A stretch of 64,000 nucleotides of DNA from Streptomyces sp. 378 (GTDB taxonomy: Bacteria; Actinomycetota; Actinomycetes; Streptomycetales; Streptomycetaceae). The DNA lies in assembly GCF_030124145.1 (NCBI RefSeq), contig NZ_JASKMS010000031.1:1-64000 (forward strand), in the 5' to 3' direction. The notes below the pieces were generated by a model that worked only from the letters and a program-made list of their open reading frames with translations, ran no database searches and was not told the origin of the DNA. Position numbers and translations under genes: made by a program. Positions within the stretch are counted from its first letter, which is position 1; the number at the start of each line of letters is the position of its first letter. Positions 1 to 8,137 of this stretch are shown here, piece after piece.

Positions 1-64
1 AGACAGCCAAACGCGCTGAATCGATCAAGGAGCACCGAGCTCAGCGAGGATAAACGCCAAGCTT

Positions 65-108
65 AGCTTCCCAAGCTCAGAGCGCGGGTTCGATTCCCGT
101 CATCCGCT
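65..108 (+). tRNA. 3' fragment of tRNA-Gly(CCC), an attachment-site remnant
   Basis: The sequence reads as the 3' half of a glycine tRNA: anticodon loop TTCCCAA at 68-74, then a T arm with GGTTCGATTCC, then acceptor strand CATCCGC and the discriminator base. The matching 5' half (GCGGATG, D arm) is absent upstream, and the 5' anticodon stem already shows a mismatch. The homology therefore starts at the anticodon stem, as expected for the direct repeat (att core) left by an element that integrates in a tRNA gene. A tyrosine integrase remnant lies directly beside it and reads into it. It is not a functional tRNA by itself. Confidence 0.75.
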
Positions 109-116
109 CTTCAAAG

Positions 117-143
117 AAGGCCCAGGTCAGCGACCTGGGCCTT
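117..143. terminator. Perfect 12-bp inverted repeat, likely bidirectional terminator
   Basis: AAGGCCCAGGTC, a 3-nt loop, then GACCTGGGCCTT, just after the tRNA fragment. The stem is GC-rich and perfectly paired. It is a typical end-of-tRNA terminator that an inserting element would retain. Confidence 0.7.
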
Positions 144-518
144 CGTCGCTGTCTAGACCGACTCAGGCGCCCCCCACCACTTGGCTCCTGCGCGGCCTGC
201 TCAGCGGCCTTTTCGCGGGCGACGCGCACCATCTCGTCCAGCCCGTCGGCGACCTCCCGCCTTCTCTGAGGACTGGCCGATCCGCACCATCGTGTCCTTC
301 AGCGTCGCTCCGGCCCGCGTCGACAGGGTGTGCCCTGTGTGGCGAAGGTCGTAGAACCTGAACCACTTCGGCAGGCCGACCCTCAGCCGGGGTCGTAAGA
401 CGCACGTCGAAGCGCTCGGGACGAGGCGGCACGACGACGGCGAGGCGGCCCCGGCGTCACGCGCCCGCGACCCTGCGCGCTGGCGGAATTCGGACCTCGC
501 TCCTCTGTACCAGGCCAT

Positions 519-1409
519 TCACAGACGAGACGTACCGAGGCTGCGCACCACCTCCGCGAGGGCGCGAATGAGGTCGTTCTCGGTCTCGCTGCGCCACACC
601 AGGGCGTACGGCAGGGCCGGCATGTCAGGGAGCGGCAGCCACCGGATGTGGGACATGGCCCAGTACTTGGTGACGTGGGCAGGGAACGTGTGGACGATCT
701 CGCCGGTGCCGACGAGATTGATCAGGGCGTCAGCGGTGGTGACGGTTTCGACGCGTTCGATGGATCTGCCTTGGGAGGTCTGGAAGGGCAGGTACGCGTC
801 CTCCCAGTAGTCCAGCATCTGGGGGGCCGTGGCATGCGGGAAGTCGGCGACCGCCTCCAGCGATACGGAGGATCGTTCCGCCAACTCGTGGTCGCTGGAG
901 ACGGCGAGCACGCGCGGGTCGCGGAACAGGATCGGACCCACGGTGAGGTCGGGTTCCTCCACGGGCAGCCAGGCGACCAGGACGTCCATCTCCCCGGCGC
1001 GGAGCCGGCCGAACGGATCGACGTAGGAGGCTTGGCGCACCTGAAGCTGCCATTGGGGGTGGCGAGCCCGGAAGACTCGCCAATGGGGGTGCAGATCAGG
1101 CAGGTTGAAGGGCATCATGCCGATGCGCAGCGTGGCGGTGACGCCCTGAGCTGCGAGCCGGGCCCGTTCCAAGCTCGCCAGCAGATTCGCGTACACCGGC
1201 TTCAGATCGTCTCGGAGGAGTTGGCCCAGCGGTGTCAATCGGATGTCGCGACGGCTGGAGCGGTCGAACAGCTCGCCGCCGAGGCGGCGTTCCTGCTGCT
1301 TGATCGCCTGACTCACACGCGCCTGACTCACGTGCAGCCGCGCGGCGGTACGCCCGAAGTGCAGCTCCTCTGTGAGCGTCAGAAAGATCTCGATGTCCCG
1401 TACTTCCAC
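519..1409 (-). CDS. LysR-family transcriptional regulator
   Basis: The 296-residue product has the standard LysR layout. An N-terminal winged HTH (VRDIEIFLTLTEELHFGRTA, then VSQARVSQAIKQQERRLGG) is followed by a periplasmic-binding-like effector domain (LRIGMMPFNLP to the end). GTG at 1409 is chosen because the upstream ATG at 1445 falls inside a perfect dyad, ATAACC-CTCC-GGTTAT, that looks like the operator. The gene is divergent from the carboxymuconolactone decarboxylase remnant at 1567. The usual arrangement would have this regulator controlling that gene, so it may now have lost its target or control the downstream hemerythrin gene. The effector is unknown. Confidence 0.88.
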   Translation of the reverse strand: MEVRDIEIFLTLTEELHFGRTAARLHVSQARVSQAIKQQERRLGGELFDRSSRRDIRLTPLGQLLRDDLKPVYANLLASLERARLAAQGVTATLRIGMMPFNLPDLHPHWRVFRARHPQWQLQVRQASYVDPFGRLRAGEMDVLVAWLPVEEPDLTVGPILFRDPRVLAVSSDHELAERSSVSLEAVADFPHATAPQMLDYWEDAYLPFQTSQGRSIERVETVTTADALINLVGTGEIVHTFPAHVTKYWAMSHIRWLPLPDMPALPYALVWRSETENDLIRALAEVVRSLGTSRL

Positions 1410-1436
1410 GATGCCCCCGCCCCGCGTCCTCACGTT

Positions 1437-1464
1437 CCCCGACATAACCCTCCGGTTATCGGGG
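1437..1464. promoter_or_regulatory. Probable LysR operator (dyad)
   Basis: CCCCGAC-ATAACC-CTCC-GGTTAT-CGGGG is an interrupted palindrome in the divergent region between the LysR gene and the 1567 reading frame. The inner 6-4-6 dyad is perfect. Position and shape fit a LysR autoregulatory site; binding is inferred. Confidence 0.55.
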
Positions 1465-1566
1465 CCATTCCAGATCCGGCGTTGATCACGTCCACCGCCC
1501 CGAGGGAGCCTTGAAGCCACCGGAGAGCGACGCGCCGAACGGCGCCTGCTCACAGGAGATTTCACC

Positions 1567-1752
1567 ATGCAGACACGTATGAAGGACCTGGCAGTCGTGC
1601 TCCCGGACGGCAAGGCGCCCTTCTTCACCGACGCCGAGCGGGCGACGATGCGTCTGGCGGAAGCGGTCACCCGCCCCGCGGGCACCACCTGGGGGCTGAG
1701 CTGGCCGACGGGACACGGGCGCGGTCACGAGCAAGGAACGAGGACGCGATGA
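1567..1752 (+). pseudogene. Internally deleted carboxymuconolactone decarboxylase / AhpD-like gene
   Basis: A good RBS (AGGAG) precedes ATG. The 61-codon frame begins MQTRMKDLAVVLPD, as in full CMD-family proteins, and then jumps to FFTDAERATMRLAEAVTR, which normally lies far downstream in the C-terminal helix. The catalytic Cys-x-x-Cys region between these parts is gone. The tail after about residue 40 is out-of-frame sequence leading into the hemerythrin gene. It is probably an in-frame deletion remnant of the partner gene of the LysR regulator, without enzyme activity. Confidence 0.6.
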
Positions 1753-2390
1753 ACGACCGGCTCGACATGACCGTGATGTACGCGATGCACCACGCGCTTC
1801 GGCGCGACCTCCAGCACGTCGCCCGCATCACCTCGCGCGCCGATCGCCACCCGGGCGAGGCCCTGCGTGCCGCCGCGGGCTGGGACCTTCTCAAGGTGGC
1901 TCTGCACGTCCACCACCGCGCCGAGGACGACGCCCTGTGGCCGGCCCTGCGCGGCAACCTCACCGGGAGGCCCGACGACCTCGCCCTCCTGGAGGCGATG
2001 GAGGCCGAGCACGCGGCCCTCGATCCGCTGGTCGAAGCGCTCGACAAGGCCCTGGCGGACCCGGGAACGACGCCTAACCTGGTCGGCGACCTCGCGGACT
2101 CCCTCGTCACGGGCCTGACCGGGCACCTCGCCCACGAGGAGGAAGCAGCGCTTCCGCTCGTCCAAGAGGTCGTCACGCCGGTGCAGTGGGCCCACTTCGG
2201 CCAGGTCCACGCCCAGCGGATCGGCCCCGACGCGCCCCGGCTCCTGCCCTGGCTCCTGGACGACGCCGACGAGAGGACGATCACGAAGATGCTGGCCCCC
2301 CTGCCCGGGCCGGCACGCCATGCCTACGAGCACCAGTGGCGGCCGGCCTACACGGCGCTCGCCCCGTGGGCCGGAACCCCTGTGGCCTGA
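1749..2390 (+). CDS. Hemerythrin (HHE) domain protein
   Basis: This 213-residue all-helical protein has the HHE cation-binding pattern: MHHALRRDL near residue 13, HVHHRAEDDALWP near 52-64, EAEHAALD near 90, and HLAHEEEAALP near 126-137. These His and Glu residues would bind a di-iron centre used for O2, NO or redox sensing. The C-terminal part (about 140-213) has no motif I recognise. Its start overlaps the end of the decayed CMD frame by 4 bases, so it was probably co-transcribed with it. Related hemerythrin proteins in actinobacteria are common and their function is mostly unassigned. Confidence 0.88.
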   Translation: MNDRLDMTVMYAMHHALRRDLQHVARITSRADRHPGEALRAAAGWDLLKVALHVHHRAEDDALWPALRGNLTGRPDDLALLEAMEAEHAALDPLVEALDKALADPGTTPNLVGDLADSLVTGLTGHLAHEEEAALPLVQEVVTPVQWAHFGQVHAQRIGPDAPRLLPWLLDDADERTITKMLAPLPGPARHAYEHQWRPAYTALAPWAGTPVA

Positions 2391-2419
2391 CCCGGCCCTG
2401 TGGAACATCAGCACCGCCC

Positions 2420-2562
2420 AGGCGGCGGACGCGAACTCGGCGGGTTCTGTCCCATCCAGCGCTGACTCGCGGATGCTCTCCCGCTCGGTCTCCCTTTGTC
2501 TCCGCCATCGCGGCGAAGAACGCCGACAGCAGCTTCCCGGGGCCGGTGGGGTCGTAGATGCC
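2420..2562 (-). pseudogene. Serine recombinase (resolvase) fragment
   Basis: The minus strand reads GIYDPTGPGKLLSAFFAAMAET in one frame. It then continues in another as ETERESIRESALDG. Together these match the end of the resolvase catalytic domain and the start of its E helix (typically YDPTTPxGKLLFxFFAAMAETERExIRE). Only about 45 codons survive and a frameshift separates them. This is another sign of mobile-element decay in this part of the window. Confidence 0.6.
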
Positions 2563-2633
2563 GGGCAAGGGACCGGCGGCGCCACGCCGGGGCGGGTCTT
2601 GAAGATCGAACACTGTACGCAAGGAGATTCATC

Positions 2634-3863
2634 ATGAGACAAAGCAACAGCGGCTTCTCCGAAGCAGGGCTGCGCAGGATGCGCGACGTGCTGGCGCGGT
2701 ATGTCGAGTCCGGGAAGATTCCGGGGCTGGTCGCGCTGGTCAGCCGGGGCGAGGAGACGCACGCCGAAGCGCTCGGGACGATACGCCACGACGGCGGCCC
2801 GCCGATGCGCCGGGACACGATCTTCCGGATGGCCTCGACGTCCAAGCCGGTCGGGATGTCGGCGGCGATGATCCTTCTCGACGAGTGCAGGCTGCGGCTG
2901 GACGACCTGGTGGATCCGTGGCTGCCCGAACTCGCCGACCGTCAGGTGCTGAAGCGGATCGACGGCCCGCTGGACGACACCGTGCCAGCGCGGCGGCCCA
3001 TCACCGTACGGGACGTGCTGACCTCCACGTTCGGGCTCGGCATGGATATGACGTCGCTGGGAACTCCGATCATGAACGCGGTCTTCGAGCAGGGGCTCAC
3101 GCCCAATCTGCCGACGCCGATGCCCGAGCCGGACGAGTGGATGCGCCGCCTCGGCGCGCTGCCGCTGATGCACCAGCCCGGAGAGCGCTGGCAGTACCAC
3201 ATCGCCAGCGATCTCCTCGGCGTGCTCGTCGCCAGGGTCACCGGCCAGTCGTACGAGACGTTCCTGCGCGAACGCATCTTCGACCCCCTGGGCATGAAGG
3301 ACACCGGTTTCCACGTGCCCGCCGACAAGATCGACCGGCTGCCGCCCCTCTACGCCCCCGACCCGCAGAGCGGAGAGTTCCACGTGTGGGACGAGGCCAA
3401 GGGCGGCCGCCACAGCCAGCCTCCGGCGTTCCAGGGCGGCGGCGGCGGACTGAACTCCACCGCCGACGACTACCACGCCTACTTCCGAATGCTGCTCAAT
3501 GGCGGGATGCACGGGACCGAGCGGATCCTGTCCCGGGCCGCCGTCAACCTGATGACCACCAACCGCCTCGCGCCCGAGCAGCAAGCCGCCCGACACGCCA
3601 TGGCCGTCAACAACGTCCATGTGTCCTTCGGTCAAGGGCAGCACGGCGGCTGGGGCTTCGGGATGGCGGTGCGCACCTACCGCGGCGACTACGCGCCCGT
3701 CGGCCAGTTCGGCTGGGACGGCGGAAGCGGCACCTCGACCTACGCCGACCCGGAAAACCAGATCACCGGAATCCTGCTCACCCAGGTCGGGACATCCGTC
3801 CCGGACCCGGCGCGGCTCTTCCACGATTTCTGGACCACGGTCTACCAGGCGATCGACGACTGA
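2634..3863 (+). CDS. Beta-lactamase-fold serine hydrolase (class C / esterase-like)
   Basis: Translation from ATG 2634 is preferred because AAGGAG lies 8 bases upstream, although the frame is open further 5'. The 409-residue product has the penicillin-binding-protein-like fold. The STSK tetrad (S-x-x-K, near residue 66) supplies the nucleophile. YHIAS occupies the Y-x-N position (Tyr present, Asn replaced), and WDGGSGTS corresponds to the KTG/HTG strand. No signal peptide is visible, so a cytoplasmic esterase or amidase of the EstB/LovD kind is more likely than a true beta-lactamase. The substrate cannot be read from sequence. Confidence 0.88.
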   Translation: MRQSNSGFSEAGLRRMRDVLARYVESGKIPGLVALVSRGEETHAEALGTIRHDGGPPMRRDTIFRMASTSKPVGMSAAMILLDECRLRLDDLVDPWLPELADRQVLKRIDGPLDDTVPARRPITVRDVLTSTFGLGMDMTSLGTPIMNAVFEQGLTPNLPTPMPEPDEWMRRLGALPLMHQPGERWQYHIASDLLGVLVARVTGQSYETFLRERIFDPLGMKDTGFHVPADKIDRLPPLYAPDPQSGEFHVWDEAKGGRHSQPPAFQGGGGGLNSTADDYHAYFRMLLNGGMHGTERILSRAAVNLMTTNRLAPEQQAARHAMAVNNVHVSFGQGQHGGWGFGMAVRTYRGDYAPVGQFGWDGGSGTSTYADPENQITGILLTQVGTSVPDPARLFHDFWTTVYQAIDD

Positions 3864-4249
3864 CACCGAGCCGGCGTCCCGGTCCCGGTACGCCCGAGGG
3901 TGAGAGATCCCCTCGGGCGACCCCGACCTTCAGCAAGGACGCGGTAGGCCGGGAAGACGCCAGAGATGCTTTGGAGCTCGCCGAAGCGCTGCTCGACTAC
4001 ATCTACGTCTTCACCGCCAAGTATGCAGAGTTTCAAATGCGTCGATCGACGACCCCAGGCGGCAGCCCCGCTGGCAGCCCTTGAAGATCTCCACCGTCTG
4101 ATGGGCGTGCATGACATCCCCGGCTGACATCAACGACGCCGGACAGGGGCGTACATCAGCGCCCTTGTCCGGCCGTCGCACCAGTCCGCAACAGCACCCG
4201 AAGCAGGCTCGGACCGAACTCCTAAAGCGGTGCTCAGCCTCTACACCGC
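3864..4249. other. Intergenic region with a possible gene fragment
   Basis: Plus-strand codons around 3940-4050 read DALELAEALLDYIYVFTAKY. This resembles the C-terminal helix of uncharacterised actinobacterial proteins, but there is no start codon or RBS and the frame degenerates. A strong hairpin lies at 4138-4173. Nothing else is supported here. Confidence 0.3.
4138..4173. terminator. Hairpin downstream of the 4250-4579 gene
   Basis: GCCGGACAGGGGCG pairs with CGCCCTTGTCCGGC across an 8-nt loop with a single G-T pair. It lies about 75 bases beyond the stop of the minus-strand gene at 4250. Confidence 0.6.
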
Positions 4250-4579
4250 TCAGGACGAGGACGTGAAGCCAGTGGACTGGTCGAGGTGGAACGATGAGCC
4301 CGGAACCGTCGGAGTCCAACCCTCACGCAAGGCAAGCCGAACAGCCGCGGCTACACCGGACGGCAGTACCGGCTCAGCCTCGCGGCCGACCCAGTTGCTC
4401 GGATGCGGCTGGTCGGTGATGACCACGAGCGTCGACTCCGGAGTGTTCGCATGCTCCACCGCGAACGTACACGGCGACCAGGCCAGCCCCTGGCAGTACG
4501 TCGGCCGGCCCCTCAGCCGCCAGCGGTAGACCGTGCCGTCGACAACGATCCGTCGCGATCCCTTGCCGACCAGTGCCAT
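4250..4579 (-). CDS. Conserved hypothetical protein, Streptomyces type
   Basis: The 109-residue protein starts MALVGKGSRRIVVDGTVYRW and contains GRPTYCQGLAWSPCTFAVEH and ITDQPHPSNWVGREAEPVLP. The overall pattern is one I have seen in small Streptomyces cytosolic proteins of unknown role: an N-terminal KGSRxIxVDGxxYRWRVR strand pair, then a WxPxxV-type segment and an RxALxxGW helix. No catalytic motif or membrane segment is evident. It stands alone on the minus strand with a terminator-like hairpin downstream. Confidence 0.72.
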   Translation of the reverse strand: MALVGKGSRRIVVDGTVYRWRLRGRPTYCQGLAWSPCTFAVEHANTPESTLVVITDQPHPSNWVGREAEPVLPSGVAAAVRLALREGWTPTVPGSSFHLDQSTGFTSSS

Positions 4580-5036
4580 GACTCCCCCTTCAACAGCGAA
4601 GATGCTAGCGAGCCCGGCCCCACCGGCCGTCTCAGTTTCCGTCTCATTCAGCGCCGTTCATGGCCGTTCAGGCGGGACCCCGGAGCCGTCCCCACACTGG
4701 CGGCCGACCGCTCATGTACGCAGGTGAACGCCCCCGCACAAGCCCAGCCCCCCACCAACACAGTTGGAAAGCGTGTTGGTGGGGCACCGTAGCGACTGGT
4801 CCTGTTTCAGCTGCTCGTCGCCGATCCCCGACGCTCTGGCCCCACGCCACGCCAATCGATCCACGGCACTTCCACCTGCGCCGGGTCGATCTCCAGCCCG
4901 GCGCGGCCTGAGAAGCACGCGGCCCTGAAGAGGGCGAAGGCGGGACCGGCTGTGTTCGTCTGCGCTGATGGCGGCAGGCCATTGCGCATCTCGGCGCCCG
5001 CATCGAAGCACCGGCCGCGTGCCTGAGCGGGTGGGT
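4580..5036. other. Gene-free stretch
   Basis: No reading frame here has a convincing start and family match. It contains a perfect hairpin (4750-4784). A minus-strand open frame at 4807-5036 has no recognisable domain. Confidence 0.4.
4750..4784. terminator. Perfect 12-bp stem hairpin
   Basis: CCCCACCAACAC, an 11-nt loop, then GTGTTGGTGGGG. It could end transcription from either side. No T run follows, which is common in high-GC actinobacteria. Confidence 0.5.
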
Positions 5037-5351
5037 TCAGAAGATCGGCGTCTGCGCTTCGATATCGGTGAGTCCTTCCTCCATGGTCAGCGACGGCAGC
5101 ACGCGGACGCGGTTCCATTGGGGGAGGCGAGACTCCGTCAGCAAGCGGTCGACGTTCTCTACCTTGTCGGACTGTACGACCACGACAATCGTGTGTTCAC
5201 GGTTGACGAAGGGGCCGGCCACGATCTCGACGCCTGCCTTCTGGGCGAGGTTCGGGATATCAGGGGCGGTCTGCAGCATCAGGTCGCGCGTTGTCGCGTT
5301 AGAGGTCGGACAGACCTCCGGGGTGTGGGTCGCGATCAGGACGAAATGCAT
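5037..5351 (-). CDS. Small conserved protein, ferredoxin-like (DUF3303/muconolactone isomerase-like)
   Basis: The product from ATG 5351 is 104 residues: MHFVLIATHTPEVCP, then about 45 residues on EIVAGPFVNREHTIVVVVQS, and NRVRVLPSLTMEEGL near the end. The alternating beta-alpha pattern fits small dimeric alpha/beta barrel (ferredoxin-like) proteins related to DUF3303. ATG 5351 is preferred over 5369 because GGAAGGGA lies just upstream of it and the first six residues of the longer form are unlikely coding sequence. It is monocistronic. Function is unknown. Confidence 0.72.
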   Translation of the reverse strand: MHFVLIATHTPEVCPTSNATTRDLMLQTAPDIPNLAQKAGVEIVAGPFVNREHTIVVVVQSDKVENVDRLLTESRLPQWNRVRVLPSLTMEEGLTDIEAQTPIF

Positions 5352-5702
5352 CTCGAGGTTCCCTTCCACTCGAGGGCCCTTGATCTCAGTCTAAGCCGCC
5401 CCGAGGTGCTCCGCGATCGGCGATCCCGGCTCCGGCAGGCGGAGGGAGGGTTCACGCCCAGAGGTTCCGTATCGGGGATCGCATGGGTTTGTTCGAGGCA
5501 CTGCGTAACGCGGTAAGCCGACGCTCATAACGGTGCTGGCTGGGCCGTCCCTGGGCCGTCCGAGGCCGCTCGGCAGTGGCCAATGACGACCAACGACGAC
5601 CACTCAGGCACCCGGGAACGCCGCCCGGACCAGCGAGAACCCAGCTCCCCGAGATCACCGACAAGACCCAGGGCAAGAAGAAGGCTCCGCCAGCGCCACT
5701 AG
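5352..5702. other. Gene-free stretch
   Basis: I see no supported gene. A short direct repeat GGGCCGTCC occurs twice near 5543-5560. Such sequence is often found near integrase genes, but nothing further supports an element here. Confidence 0.35.
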
Positions 5703-6276
5703 TCAGTGTGGGGTGTCTTGGGAAAGGTCGCCCCTCCAGGGTGGTGGCCAGGGAACTGACTCCGCTATGCGCACCCCTCGCACACCGAGGCCAGCTCGAG
5801 CCAGTTCCAAGAAGTGCTGCCGTGCCTGTCGGAAGTCCTCGTACGCCTGCTCCCAGCCCCCCCCCTGCCCTCTTGTCGGAAGCTCACGGGCCAACCACTC
5901 CAGATGCCACAGGCAGTGATTCAGCCTGACAGCGGCCGTGTTCGTCTTGGCGTCCCCCAGCAGCCACACTGTCTCAGCGAGCGCCGAGCGCTGCACCTCC
6001 AGCCTCTGCCACTTCGGCGAGAACCTCATCGGTGGGCTCCAGCGGCGCTGCCCCACTGACAGCAATGCCCTTGGCGACCGCGATCCGCCGGTAACGGTGC
6101 GCGAGGTCCTTCACGACGTGGGCGTACTCGGCATACGCGTTCAGACGACGCTCATCCCACCGGACGGACTGCTCGCGGCGCCATCGTGCCTTCTCCACGA
6201 TCATGGTTGTCGCCATCGACAGGACGGCGCCCAACGCCACGCCGAACAACGTTGCCAGTTGACCAGTCAGACTCAT
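5703..6276 (-). pseudogene. Frameshifted membrane-anchored hypothetical protein
   Basis: The minus-strand frame opens at ATG 6276 with a single membrane helix (TGQLATLFGVALGAVLSMAT), then a charged coiled segment (KARWRREQSVRWDERRLNAY) running to about 6000. There the frame is lost. A second frame continues the same kind of protein (RSALAETVWLLGDAKTN to the stop at 5703). Removing one G in the minus-strand run CTGGAGG near 5998 joins the two as EVAEAEVQRSALAETVW. The original would be about 190 residues. Either the gene is broken or the base is a sequencing error. Proteins of this layout are common, unnamed Streptomyces proteins. Confidence 0.65.
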
Positions 6277-6602
6277 GAGTGCTTCCTAACCCACCGGCCC
6301 AAGCGTCAACCGTAGGCCGAGCGGGCGTCACGGTCCGTCAGTTGAGGCCTCATTCAGCGCAATGAAGGCGTGCCACAACCGACGGCCAGGCGGTCGAGAA
6401 CATCCGTCCCTTTCCGGCCGGTTCGCCCGTGCGGCTCCTGGCGCCCCATTGAGGTGTGCGGCCGGTGACGCCCTGCCCGGCGGTCACAGCGCCCGCGTCG
6501 ACGGCGGCTGCAGCCGCGAAGCCCTGCTGTACGCGCCCTCGGGGCCGGCGGCACTCGTTCGTGCCGCACACGCGACCGGAACCCGTACTCGGCTCGTACG
6601 GA
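6277..6602. other. Gene-free stretch downstream of melC2
   Basis: No coding frame with start, RBS and family support, and no strong hairpin seen. Confidence 0.35.
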
Positions 6603-7469
6603 CTACGCGTAACGGTAGATGCGGCTGTGGTCCTCCAACTCGTCCGGTGTGACGTCCCACGGCGGCATCCTCTCGTGCCGCGCGACGACTCGGCCGTGTT
6701 GTGCGTCCCCCTGGCCGAGCGGTTTCGCGGGGAGATAGCGGGCGCCCGGGTGCCGCTGCTGCCAGCGGAACCAGAGAAGGTCCACGAAGGCGTGATGCAA
6801 CCAGAAGACGGGGTCGTTGACGGATGCGCCGCCCATCATGTGGCCGCCGACCCAACGGTGGACCCGGTTGTGGGTGCGCCAGGAGGTGGAGCCCCGCCCG
6901 GGCCCCCAGCCCTCCAGCTTGTTGCGGAAACCTTTGGCCGATCTGGAGTTCCACGGTGCCGTGTCGTAGACGGGATCGTTGAGCACCCCTTTCAGGTCCC
7001 CGGCCGTGGGCAACGCGATCGGGTCCCTGGGACGGCCCAGGTCACGGGTGAGGTAGTCCGTGTCGGTGATCCCGACCTTGATCGTCCACCTGCCGTGGCG
7101 GTAGGCGAAGGGGCCGGACATCACCTGCCGGTCGGAAGGCCGCCCGGTGCCGCCGAGCAGGTCATCGGTCCACGGTACGCCCCTCGGCGTGCGATCGCGC
7201 GTCCAGTCCCAGTACGGGAGCGTCACCGACTCGTCCACGCGGCGCAGCGCGTTCTCCACATCCAGCAGGAACCTGCGATGCCAGGGCAGGAAGGACGGCG
7301 CCATGTGGGCGGCACGCAGGCCGCCCTCACCATCGGGTGTGTAGTACTCGATGTGCGTGCGCACGAACTCGTCGTACTCGCCACGCCGTTTGAGTTCCAG
7401 CAGGGCGTTGACGAGCCGTCTCCGTTCGGACCGGGTCAGCGTGCTGACGTCCTTACGTGTGTACACCAT
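6603..7469 (-). CDS. melC2: Tyrosinase
   Basis: This type-3 copper monooxygenase oxidises tyrosine and o-diphenols to quinones for melanin. The 288-residue sequence shows both copper sites. CuA uses His39 (RTHIEYY), His55 (AAHMAPSF) and His64 (LPWHRRFL). CuB comes from HNRVHRW, GGHMMGGA and the FWLHHAFVDLLWFRWQ helix. ATG 7469 is chosen because a GGGGGAG RBS precedes it. It overlaps the end of melC1 by 17 bases, the standard melC1-melC2 arrangement in which the chaperone is translated first. The enzyme has no signal peptide of its own and depends on MelC1 for copper loading and export. Confidence 0.95.
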   Translation of the reverse strand: MVYTRKDVSTLTRSERRRLVNALLELKRRGEYDEFVRTHIEYYTPDGEGGLRAAHMAPSFLPWHRRFLLDVENALRRVDESVTLPYWDWTRDRTPRGVPWTDDLLGGTGRPSDRQVMSGPFAYRHGRWTIKVGITDTDYLTRDLGRPRDPIALPTAGDLKGVLNDPVYDTAPWNSRSAKGFRNKLEGWGPGRGSTSWRTHNRVHRWVGGHMMGGASVNDPVFWLHHAFVDLLWFRWQQRHPGARYLPAKPLGQGDAQHGRVVARHERMPPWDVTPDELEDHSRIYRYA

Positions 7470-8043
7470 GGCGGTGCTCCCCCTCGAGGCCCTTGTTTCC
7501 GTCCGCCGTTCGACTCTCCTGCGTACGACTGCCCCGGTCACCCGGTGTGCCCAGCCGTGCGACGGGGCCGAGTTCGTCGACGGCAGCGCGCGCGGCGGCG
7601 AGCGGGGTCGCGTACGACTGGTAGTGGTCGACCATGCTCATCCAGCTGCCGTCCGCCCTGCGCATCAGATGCAACGGCCGCCCGTCCACGGTGACGTGCC
7701 ACCCGCTCGGGCCGACCTCCCCGGACCGCCCGGAGTCGTCCCTGACACCGGCGATGCGGCGCCCGCGATAGGTCTCGTCGAACCGTTCCTCCTCTCCGGC
7801 CGGTCCCGGTGCCTTCCCCGCCGGTCCCGACCCCCCCGGGGCCGACTCCGACGCCACCAGGGCCGAGGGGAGAGCCACCGCGAACGGCACCGCGAGCAGT
7901 CCCCACAGCACCCGGCGTCGCGCCGTGGTCCTGGCGGGGTGGACGGCCGGCGACTTCGCCGCAGGACAGACGGGGCCGGTTGCCTCGGGTGTGGGCGCCG
8001 CGGGGCGCGCTGGTTGTGGGTGCAGTGGTTCACCGGTTCTCAA
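7453..8043 (-). CDS. melC1: Tyrosinase cofactor / copper chaperone
   Basis: MelC1 proteins bind apo-tyrosinase, deliver copper and carry the Tat signal that exports the complex. A twin-arginine region, TTARRRVLWGLLAVPFAVAL, is visible near residues 39-58. The conserved caddie domain follows: ERFDETYRGRRIAGV, then WHVTVDGRPLHLMRRADGSW and HYQSYATPLAAARAAVDELG. The start is TTG 8043 with GGAGGAG upstream. This gives an N-terminal extension of about 40 Pro/Ala-rich residues ahead of the Tat motif, longer than usual, so the true start could be further in, but no good in-frame ATG or GTG exists. Confidence 0.9.
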   Translation of the reverse strand: MRTGEPLHPQPARPAAPTPEATGPVCPAAKSPAVHPARTTARRRVLWGLLAVPFAVALPSALVASESAPGGSGPAGKAPGPAGEEERFDETYRGRRIAGVRDDSGRSGEVGPSGWHVTVDGRPLHLMRRADGSWMSMVDHYQSYATPLAAARAAVDELGPVARLGTPGDRGSRTQESRTADGNKGLEGEHRHGVHT

Positions 8044-8137
8044 TGCCTGGCTCCTCCTTCGCCCTGACAGGCGGTCCGCGTGACACGTGCACGACGGGCC
8101 GATCCCATGTGCGGTGCATTCGGCCCGGGCATACCTC

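Larger units (their letters stand above)
60..518 (-). pseudogene. Decayed tyrosine integrase, C-terminal part
   Basis: On the minus strand one frame encodes FRFYDLRHTGHTLSTRAGA (about 285-345), the H-x-x-R box of tyrosine recombinases. It continues as LKDTMVRIGQSS, where families usually have RMGHSS. The open frame is then lost, and the adjoining frame carries the usual integrase tail (VADGLDEMVRVAREKAAE at about 195-250). That tail continues towards the tRNA fragment, where the minus strand reads MTGIEPA, a signature of integrases whose stop lies inside a tRNA. The N-terminal core-binding and SAM-like domains are missing, and upstream sequence belongs to the LysR gene. It is inferred to be an inactive relic of an integrative element. 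Confidence 0.7.

Noticed and set aside
1410..1688. Longer LysR protein starting upstream of 1445
   Set aside because: The extra codons pass through the operator dyad and the CMD remnant and do not resemble LysR N termini.
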